Assembly: GCA_039182435.1 (NCBI GenBank)
Contig: JBCDCC010000163.1
Location: forward strand, 1-5,017
Reading direction: 5' to 3'
Length of the DNA stretch: 5,017 nucleotides
Source of the DNA: JBCCKC01 sp039182435
Lineage (GTDB): Bacteria; Verrucomicrobiota; Verrucomicrobiia; Opitutales; Coraliomargaritaceae
A model generated the notes under the pieces. It did no database searches. It saw only the letters and a list, made by a program, of their open reading frames with translations, and was not told where the DNA came from. The position numbers and the translations under genes are program-made. This document shows, piece by piece, positions 1 through 5,017 of the stretch (positions within the stretch are counted from its first letter, which is position 1; each line of letters starts with the position of its first letter).

Positions 1-32
1 GCCGGAACTTCGCCCTCCAAATCGGACGCTGA
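1..32 (+). CDS. 3' end of an upstream gene, probably the antitoxin partner of vapC (partial)
   Basis: A reading frame open from the window edge ends in TGA at 30-32, immediately before the ATG of the PIN-domain toxin. The nine visible codons (from position 3) read RNFALQIGR. This is too short to identify by itself. The stop-start junction (TGAATG) is what is expected of a type II toxin-antitoxin operon, where the antitoxin comes first and the toxin is translated by coupling to it, so an antitoxin of the VapB type is inferred from position only. The DNA-binding domain, the promoter and the operator would all lie left of the window. Another short gene cannot be excluded. Confidence 0.45.
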   Translation, partial: RNFALQIGR

Positions 33-416
33 ATGAAGCTACTCGATACCTGCTTCCTCATCGAACTCAACCGAGAGCTCAAAACCGGAACAGTGGGCAA
101 CGCGCAAACTTTCATCGAAGCCCATCCAGACGAACCCTTTGCCATCTCTGTCATCACGGTGACTGAATTCCTCGAAGGCTCCGCAGAACCCGCATTTGGC
201 GAAAAACTACTTCGTCCCTTCCATTGGTATGACGTCGGCGCGAACACTTCACGCTTGGCCGCAAAGATACGATGCGACCTCGGAACCCGCGGCCAGCTGA
301 TCGGTGACTTCGATATCTTGATCGCTGCCACTGCTAAAAGCGCAGACACGCCGTTGGTCACAAACAATGTAACACACTTTGGACATCTCCCAGATCTAAT
401 CATTGAAAGCTATTAA
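33..416 (+). CDS. vapC: VapC/FitB-like PIN-domain ribonuclease toxin
   Basis: A complete 127-residue protein of normal length for a VapC toxin. PIN-domain toxins are Mg2+/Mn2+-dependent cytoplasmic endoribonucleases, usually held inactive by a cognate antitoxin. The expected acidic residues are all visible: D5 in LLDTCFLI at the N terminus, E45 in TVTEFLEG, and D92/D94 in IGDFDILIAATA, followed by the usual C-terminal block LVTNNVTHFGHLPDL, where N112 and the HF pair sit in the family's T-x-N..HF motif. No active-site residue appears lost, so the enzyme should be functional. The start is fixed by the conserved first strand (MKLLDT) and by the abutting upstream TGA. There is no strong Shine-Dalgarno; translational coupling to the upstream gene is likely. 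The gene is convergent with the carboxylase, its stop lying only two bases from that gene's stop. The RNA target cannot be predicted from sequence. Confidence 0.92.
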   Translation: MKLLDTCFLIELNRELKTGTVGNAQTFIEAHPDEPFAISVITVTEFLEGSAEPAFGEKLLRPFHWYDVGANTSRLAAKIRCDLGTRGQLIGDFDILIAATAKSADTPLVTNNVTHFGHLPDLIIESY

Positions 417-418
417 GT

Positions 419-3400
419 TTACGAGATACCAAAAAGCACCTGCCCCGGCGAGATCGCCTGACCTTCTTTGCAAAGGATCGCCGATAAGATGCCTGCTTTC
501 GGTGCTTCGACTTTGATCTCCATCTTCATCGATTCCAAGACGGCCAACGTTTCGCCCGCTTCTACGGCTTTGCCTTCCTCGATAGTCAAGAGCTTCCAAA
601 GGCTTCCTGCCACCGGGCTCTCCACAGGCTCCGCACTTTCAGGTAAGGCCAAATCCGCATTGTCCGGCGAGATCGCGGTTTCTTCGACGTAGCTATCCAG
701 GCCAGCAGCCTTCCAGCGCGCACGCTCGGCATCAAAGGCATCCTGCTGTTTTGCCTTAAACTCCGAAATGCTGCCCTCATTGGCTTCGAGAAAACGGGTA
801 TATTCATCCAGGCTGAAATGAGCCTCCTCAATCTTCGGTTCAAAACGCCCTTCTGGGAAATCCTTCCGCAGCTGCGTCAACTCATCCTCACTCACAGGAT
901 AATATTTGATCTGATCGAAGAAGCGCAGCAACCAGGGCTTACCCACTTCAAACGAAGCCGTTGTCCGGTAACGATTCCACATCTGCACTGTCCGCCCAAC
1001 AAATTGATAACCGCCCGGTCCTTCCATACCATAAATACACATGTAAGCCCCGCCAATACCAACCGCATTCTCCGGCGTCCATGTCCGCGCCGGGTTATAC
1101 TTCGTCGTGACGAGTCGATGACGTGGGTCCAACGGTGTCGCCACCGGTGCTCCGAGGTAAACATCTCCAAGGCCAAGCACCACATAGCGCGCATTGAAAA
1201 CAATATCATAGACATCCTCCCGCGTATCCAAACCATTGATACGCCGTATAAATTCAATATTATCCGGGCACCATGGCGCATCCGGCCGCACCGATTGCAT
1301 GTATTTTTCAGTCGCCAGCTTCGTCGAAGGGTCGTCCCACGAAAGAGGGAGATGCACCACTCGCGAGGGCACCGTAATATCCTCGAGCGGCGGTAACTCG
1401 CGGTTAATATGAGCGACCCAGATAGCAACCGACTCAGCGCTTACTTGCGCAGGATCAAAGTGCACTTGAAGCGAGCGAATACCCGGATTGATATCGATGA
1501 CTGGAGCGAACTCCTGCTTCTTAAGTGCCTCGTAAAGAACATGCACATGAAAGCGAATTTTAAAATCCAGCTTCATCGGTCCGATCTCAGCAAGCACGTT
1601 ACAATCCCCCGCCTGACGGATCACAAGACGCCCGTCCTCTCCACCTTCGTCGGCTAGGATCATCTCCTTGTCGTTCGGTATCCGAACGACACTTGGGACC
1701 ATATAGTCAGCCTTGAGCGTCGCAATGCTTTCTTCTTGGCGACTCCGTAAGCTCTCGGCTTCCTCACGAGTAACGCAGCGGAAGCGCACGGTATCACCCG
1801 GCTTGAGCTGGCCTAGTTTCCAGAGTTCGCTTTGAATCACCGTTGCCGGACAGACAAAGCCTCCGAGGCTCGGACCATCTGGACCGAGGATCACGGGCAT
1901 GTCCCCAGTGAAATCGATCGCCCCGATGGCATAGGCGTTATCGTGAATATTTGACGGGTGGAGCCCAGCCTCGCCTCCGTCTAGGCGAGCCCACTCGGGC
2001 TTCGGGCCGATCAGCCGAACGCCCGTTGGGGCCGAATTATAGTGCACCTCCCAATCCGTCTCGAAAAACATTTCAATGTCTGTCGGCGTGAAGAAATCCG
2101 GCGCCCCATGCGGACCGTAAAGAACCGCAATGTCCCAGACATGGCTCAACTCTGGTTGCTGATCTTTGGGAAGGTCAAAAAGATCGCTCGCAAACAGAGT
2201 GTTCTCAGATGACGCTGCAAACGCCGGTGCTTGAGGAGGGATTGGAGCCGAACCTCCCAAGTGGAGAACATCTCCCAGCCGCAGACCGCGTCCCCCATGA
2301 CCACCGAATTGACCCAATGTAAAGGTGGAGCGACTCCCTAAATATAAAGGCACATCAATTCCGCCACGAATGAGAAGGTAGCTGCGAACGCCCGGACCAA
2401 TTAGCTTACCGATGTCCAGCGTCTCGCCTGCCTCAATTTCAAAAGGTCGATAGTAGTCAACCGGTTCTCCTTCAAGAGTCGCGCTCATCTCCGCTCCCGT
2501 AAGGATTGCGGTAACAGTCGTATTAAACAGGAGCTTCGGACCAGTCGCCGTGATTTCGAGGCCTGCCGCGTCCTCTGGGTTGGCGATCAAGCGATTTCCC
2601 AATCGAAACGCCAGTGAATCCATCGGACCTGAGGGCGGCACACCGACGTCCCAGTAACCAATCCGCCCTGGGTAGTCCTGCACCGTCGTCATCGTGCCCG
2701 AACGCAGTATTTCGAAACTCCGCGGTTTGTAGACATGGGACGACAGCGACTTCGTCACCACCTCGCCCGCTTGAAAGACCTCCGCATCCACCACCGAGCG
2801 CAAGTAGTGCAAGTTCGTCTCGATCCCATCGAGCCGCGTTGCCGCAAGTGCGTCTTTGATTGCTGCCACCGCCGCGGGGCGATCCTCGGCGAGCACTTGC
2901 AACTTCGCTAGTAGTGGGTCGTAATAAGGACTTACTTCAGTCCCAGAGGCCAACCAGTGATCACAACGCACGCTCTCCGGAAAGATCACCTGCGTTAAGA
3001 GACCGCTTGATGGCTGGAAGTTCTTCTTCGGGTCTTCCGCGTAAAGGCGGGTTTGGATCGCGTGTCCCGTTTGCGGGATGATAGAGACGCCCGTAGGCAA
3101 CGACATGTCACCCGACGCCATTTGCACCATCCAGCTGACAAGGTCCACTCCAGTCACCAGCTCGGTCACACCGTGCTCGACTTGAAGACGCGTATTTACC
3201 TCCAGGAAATAATAGGCCTCAGTATCATTGTCATAGATAAACTCAACCGTGCCTGCCGAGCGATAATTGACCGCCTCCGCCAAATTCAAAGCCGCCTGCT
3301 GAATACCTTGTATCACAAAATCGGATACATTAACCGGTGGGGTCTCCTCGATCACCTTCTGGTTGCGTCGCTGCATCGAGCAATCCCGCACACCGAGCGA

Positions 3401-4063
3401 AACCACGCCGCCGATCCCATCACCGAAAATCTGCACTTCCAAATGCCGCGCATGCGTCACGAATTTCTCGAGAAAGATGCCGCCTTGTCCGAAGTGGCTT
3501 TGGCTCAAACGTTCGACCCGATCGTAAGCTTCGATCAACTCTGGCTCATCCGCACAGATTTGCATTCCGATGCCGCCACCACCTGCCGTGCTCTTGAGCA
3601 TGACTGGATAGCCGATCTGTTTCGCAATTGGTTTCGCCGCTTCTAGGCTGTCGAGCAACTCGCTGCCTGGCAGTAAAGGGACCGCATTTTCTTCAGCCAA
3701 ACGCCGCGCCTCGTGCTTCAGTCCGAAGGCGAGCATACTCTCTGGCGTCGGCCCGATAAATGCGATGCCTGCCGTCTCACAAGCCTTCGCAAAATCCGCA
3801 TTCTCACTGAGTAAGCCATAGCCTGGATGAATCGCCTCCACACCGGTTTGCTGCGCGATCTCTAGAATCTTGGCCACTTGCAAGTAGCTTTCGCTCACTG
3901 CGGGCGGTCCGATCCGATAGCTTTCGGTGGCCATCGAAACATGGGGCGCATCACCATCCGCATCTGAATAAATCGCGACCGATGCCAAACCAAGATCATC
4001 CAGGGTGCGAATGATCCGGCAGGCGATCTCACCACGGTTGGCTATAAGAACTTTAGAAAACAT
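419..4063 (-). CDS. Biotin-dependent guanidine/urea carboxylase (stand-alone, full length)
   Basis: A 1214-residue ATP- and biotin-dependent carboxylase, a typical length for the bacterial enzyme without a fused allophanate hydrolase. Domain order: biotin carboxylase, residues about 1-445 (MFSKVLIANRGEIA start, K116, K157, glycine loop GGGGIG 161-166, E274, E288, N290, R292, E296, R339); KipA/AHS2-like carboxyltransferase half, about 453-765 (TTVQDYPGRIGYWDVG, later GPDGPSLGGFVCP); KipI/AHS1-like half, about 800-1030 (ending in the GIGGAYMCIYGMEGPGGYQFVGRT block); a charged, probably helical linker, about 1085-1125; and a biotinyl domain, about 1145-1214, with ESMKMEI placing the biotinyl lysine at K1180. 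It carboxylates a urea-like substrate in the cytoplasm. The D717 in AIDFTGD and the neighbouring DUF1989 genes favour guanidine over urea, making carboxyguanidine for the deiminase. The start is set by the conserved biotin-carboxylase N terminus. No clear Shine-Dalgarno precedes it. It is the last gene of the minus-strand operon, and no frameshift is seen. Urea carboxylase remains the alternative. Confidence 0.95.
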   Translation of the reverse strand: MFSKVLIANRGEIACRIIRTLDDLGLASVAIYSDADGDAPHVSMATESYRIGPPAVSESYLQVAKILEIAQQTGVEAIHPGYGLLSENADFAKACETAGIAFIGPTPESMLAFGLKHEARRLAEENAVPLLPGSELLDSLEAAKPIAKQIGYPVMLKSTAGGGGIGMQICADEPELIEAYDRVERLSQSHFGQGGIFLEKFVTHARHLEVQIFGDGIGGVVSLGVRDCSMQRRNQKVIEETPPVNVSDFVIQGIQQAALNLAEAVNYRSAGTVEFIYDNDTEAYYFLEVNTRLQVEHGVTELVTGVDLVSWMVQMASGDMSLPTGVSIIPQTGHAIQTRLYAEDPKKNFQPSSGLLTQVIFPESVRCDHWLASGTEVSPYYDPLLAKLQVLAEDRPAAVAAIKDALAATRLDGIETNLHYLRSVVDAEVFQAGEVVTKSLSSHVYKPRSFEILRSGTMTTVQDYPGRIGYWDVGVPPSGPMDSLAFRLGNRLIANPEDAAGLEITATGPKLLFNTTVTAILTGAEMSATLEGEPVDYYRPFEIEAGETLDIGKLIGPGVRSYLLIRGGIDVPLYLGSRSTFTLGQFGGHGGRGLRLGDVLHLGGSAPIPPQAPAFAASSENTLFASDLFDLPKDQQPELSHVWDIAVLYGPHGAPDFFTPTDIEMFFETDWEVHYNSAPTGVRLIGPKPEWARLDGGEAGLHPSNIHDNAYAIGAIDFTGDMPVILGPDGPSLGGFVCPATVIQSELWKLGQLKPGDTVRFRCVTREEAESLRSRQEESIATLKADYMVPSVVRIPNDKEMILADEGGEDGRLVIRQAGDCNVLAEIGPMKLDFKIRFHVHVLYEALKKQEFAPVIDINPGIRSLQVHFDPAQVSAESVAIWVAHINRELPPLEDITVPSRVVHLPLSWDDPSTKLATEKYMQSVRPDAPWCPDNIEFIRRINGLDTREDVYDIVFNARYVVLGLGDVYLGAPVATPLDPRHRLVTTKYNPARTWTPENAVGIGGAYMCIYGMEGPGGYQFVGRTVQMWNRYRTTASFEVGKPWLLRFFDQIKYYPVSEDELTQLRKDFPEGRFEPKIEEAHFSLDEYTRFLEANEGSISEFKAKQQDAFDAERARWKAAGLDSYVEETAISPDNADLALPESAEPVESPVAGSLWKLLTIEEGKAVEAGETLAVLESMKMEIKVEAPKAGILSAILCKEGQAISPGQVLFGIS

Positions 4064-4066
4064 GAT

Positions 4067-4132
4067 TTGTGAACGTCAAACTTCCGACGTCGAGTGATTG
4101 AATGGATGAATGACAGTTTCTGGCTTTCACAA
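4067..4132 (-). other. Spaced inverted repeat upstream of the carboxylase start
   Basis: TTGTGAA at 4067-4073 and its exact reverse complement TTCACAA at 4126-4132 flank 52 bases just ahead of the carboxylase ATG. If paired in the mRNA, the seven-base stem would end three bases before the start codon and enclose most of the leader. The leader has no good Shine-Dalgarno: the nearest purine run, GGAAG, is about 18 bases away. The stem is short and A/U-rich with a long loop, so it may be chance. Confidence 0.25.
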
Positions 4133-4138
4133 CTCGAA

Positions 4139-4159
4139 GTAGAACATTCGGTGTTCCAC
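4139..4159 (-). other. Intercistronic hairpin between the UAAP2 gene and the carboxylase gene
   Basis: On the minus strand the sequence reads GTGGAACA, loop CCGAA, TGTTCTAC: an eight-pair stem with one G-U pair and a five-base loop. It starts two bases after the UAAP2 stop codon. No run of U follows, so it is not a good intrinsic terminator. It could be an mRNA-stabilising or processing element that sets different levels of the deiminase and carboxylase, or a partial attenuator. The structure is directly visible; the role is inference. Confidence 0.45.
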
Positions 4160-4161
4160 GT

Positions 4162-4800
4162 TCAACTGTCCCAGATGATTGTCTCAATCGGCGTCGGGTT
4201 GTAGGCGTTGCAGGGATTGTTCAATTGCGGACAGTTGGAGATGAGGCACATGACATCACGCTCAGCAACCATCTCTACATAAAGACCCGGTGCGGAGATA
4301 CCGTCTTCGAAGGTAAGCTTACCCTCCGGCGTCACCGGCACATTCATGAAGAAATTGATATTACAGGGAAGGTCTCGAGTATTTAGCTCGGGCTTCCAAT
4401 CATTCAAACCTCGGATGAAGCTATCACGACAGGCGTGCATATACTCGGTTCTGGGTGAATAGCGCATCGTGTTACTCTCGCGAGAGCAGGCTCCACCAAG
4501 CGTGTCATGGCGACCACAGGTATCTGCTGTGATCTTGAGCAAAATATCACCTGAATTTGAGATCAGCTCTGAACCAGTTGTGAGATAAAGGGCACCTTGT
4601 CGACGAACCGTGTCTGAGGCGCTGTATCGATTTTCTGGATCATGGGCATCATAGAAGATTACATCCGCAGCCTGATTCCCTTCAACATCAACGATTCGGA
4701 AGGTCTGCCCCTGCTTGATTTTGTGAATCCAATAGTCCCCCGATAGGACTGTCTGACGATAGACTGCGTCTTCAGGTTTAAGTGTGCTTTGAGTAAACAT
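4162..4800 (-). CDS. DUF1989 protein, urea amidolyase-associated UAAP2 type; probable carboxyguanidine deiminase subunit
   Basis: A complete 212-residue DUF1989 protein of the type annotated as urea amidolyase-associated protein 2. The family hallmarks are present in order: GQTFRIVDVEGNQAADVIFY (31-50), RYSASDT (58-64), LYLTTGSELISN (71-82), TADTCGRHDTLGGACSRESN (91-110), CRDSF (124-128), DLPCNINFFMNVPVTPEG (143-160), DGISAPG (166-172) and SNCPQLNNPCNAYNPTP (188-204). The conserved C95, H98 and C105 are good candidates for a metal site, and C190 and C197 are also conserved. No signal peptide or membrane segment is seen, so it should act in the cytoplasm. DUF1989 pairs of this kind have been shown to form carboxyguanidine deiminase (CgdAB), turning carboxyguanidine into allophanate and ammonia. 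It lies 19 bases after the UAAP1 gene and 98 bases before the carboxylase, implying one operon. The start follows a pyrimidine-rich leader with no Shine-Dalgarno; an ATG there gives the normal family length. I cannot say which of CgdA or CgdB it corresponds to. Confidence 0.92.
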   Translation of the reverse strand: MFTQSTLKPEDAVYRQTVLSGDYWIHKIKQGQTFRIVDVEGNQAADVIFYDAHDPENRYSASDTVRRQGALYLTTGSELISNSGDILLKITADTCGRHDTLGGACSRESNTMRYSPRTEYMHACRDSFIRGLNDWKPELNTRDLPCNINFFMNVPVTPEGKLTFEDGISAPGLYVEMVAERDVMCLISNCPQLNNPCNAYNPTPIETIIWDS

Positions 4801-4807
4801 TTTATAG

Positions 4808-4825
4808 AGAAGTTAGAAGTTAGAA
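4808..4825. repeat. Short tandem heptamer repeat at the UAAP1-UAAP2 junction
   Basis: AGAAGTT occurs twice in tandem followed by a partial third copy AGAA. The array covers the UAAP1 stop codon and most of the 19-base gap before the UAAP2 ATG. On the mRNA it reads as a pyrimidine-rich UUCUAAC repeat where a purine-rich ribosome binding site would normally be expected. It may simply reflect replication slippage. One consequence is that the next unit carries another in-frame-independent UAA, making the end of UAAP1 tolerant of slippage. Confidence 0.5.
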
Positions 4826-5017
4826 TCGAAGCGCGTTGTAATCTTCAGTGTTGTTGAATGCCCGTTGATTTTCGGGACGCGAGTTACGACATGGGTCATC
4901 GGCGGCGACGGGCTCACTCTTGAAGACTTCAAGCTTCACGCGGCCCGGGTCATACTCTGGATTCGTATCGAGCGGATGCTGGCAAGTGTTGAGCACGACC
5001 AGAGTATCGAGCTCGAA
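4820..5017 (-). CDS. DUF1989 protein, UAAP1 type (C-terminal part only); probable second carboxyguanidine deiminase subunit
   Basis: The last 65 codons and the TAA stop (4820-4822) of a minus-strand gene that continues beyond the right edge; the first visible codon is at 5015-5017. The reading starts FELDTLVVLNTCQHPLDTNP and continues with YDPGRVKLEV (visible residues 22-31), a DDPCRNSRPENQRAFNNTEDY block (40-60) and the end NALRF. The NTCQHPLDP-like motif and the CRNSRPEN-x-R-x-F-x-NT-x-DY ending are characteristic of urea amidolyase-associated protein 1, the DUF1989 paralogue usually encoded just before UAAP2. C12 and H14 of the fragment sit where UAAP2 has SNCPQLNNP. It is expected to pair with the UAAP2 product as a carboxyguanidine deiminase. 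The absence of its N terminus is due to the window edge, not to gene damage. The operon promoter, and any guanidine-I riboswitch, would lie further right. Confidence 0.88.
   Translation of the reverse strand, partial: FELDTLVVLNTCQHPLDTNPEYDPGRVKLEVFKSEPVAADDPCRNSRPENQRAFNNTEDYNALRF

Noticed and set aside
396..440. Possible bidirectional intrinsic terminator at the vapC/carboxylase junction
   Set aside because: No stem followed by a T run could be found on either strand around the two stop codons.
818..1396. Plus-strand open frame of 192 codons
   Set aside because: It is antisense to the KipI-like and linker parts of the carboxylase, with low-complexity Arg/His-rich translation and no domain. 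It is a shadow frame.
892..1428. Minus-strand open frame in another frame, which might suggest a frameshifted or overlapping gene
   Set aside because: The carboxylase frame is intact across this region with all expected motifs, and the alternative translation resembles nothing.
3053..3646. Long plus-strand open frame (197 codons) inside the carboxylase gene
   Set aside because: It lies wholly antisense to the biotin-carboxylase domain, is rich in Arg/His/Leu without any recognisable motif, and the opposite strand encodes strongly conserved motifs there. It is a shadow frame.
419..4063. Alternative identities: acetyl-CoA, propionyl-CoA or pyruvate carboxylase, or a PxpBC-type 5-oxoprolinase
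   Set aside because: The carboxyltransferase part is KipA/KipI-like rather than acyl-CoA or HMGL-like, which excludes the first group. Fusion to biotin carboxylase and a biotinyl domain excludes 5-oxoprolinase.
4801..5017. Guanidine-I riboswitch or other leader RNA
   Set aside because: This stretch is coding for the UAAP1 C terminus. Any riboswitch would precede the first gene of the operon, outside the window to the right.

Overview
This window shows part of a bacterial guanidine/urea-nitrogen operon on the minus strand, running convergently into a plus-strand VapBC-type toxin-antitoxin module. The organism is a bacterium, judged from the compact gene packing, the prokaryotic toxin-antitoxin pair and a urea carboxylase that is not fused to its hydrolase. 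Base composition looks moderately GC-rich by eye. The minus-strand starts lack a clear Shine-Dalgarno sequence. I cannot assign a phylum with confidence; a Gram-negative lineage such as Verrucomicrobiota or Proteobacteria would fit.

Layout, left to right. Positions 1-32 hold the last nine codons and stop of an upstream plus-strand gene, probably the antitoxin. Its TGA directly abuts the ATG of a complete vapC-like PIN-domain ribonuclease (33-416). After a 2-base gap comes the stop codon of a 1214-residue biotin-dependent carboxylase on the minus strand (419-4063). Then come a 98-base intercistronic gap with a small hairpin, a complete DUF1989 protein of the UAAP2 type (4162-4800, minus), a 19-base gap, and the C-terminal 65 residues of a second DUF1989 protein of the UAAP1 type (4820-5017, minus), which runs off the right edge. 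There is no gene-free stretch over 300 bases.

How the genes work together. Minus-strand order of transcription is UAAP1, UAAP2, carboxylase. The carboxylase would be annotated by homology as urea carboxylase. Two things point instead to guanidine carboxylase: the DUF1989 pair, a family shown to act as carboxyguanidine deiminase (CgdAB), and an Asp (D717) in the carboxyltransferase domain where I recall fungal urea carboxylase having Asn. In that reading the carboxylase makes carboxyguanidine from guanidine, bicarbonate and ATP, and the DUF1989 pair deiminates it to allophanate and ammonia. Allophanate hydrolase must then finish the pathway. That gene, often found next to the carboxylase, is absent from the downstream side here; the toxin-antitoxin module occupies that place. 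It could lie upstream of this window or elsewhere. The system itself is known; the open points are the substrate call, the missing hydrolase and the very tight convergent junction.
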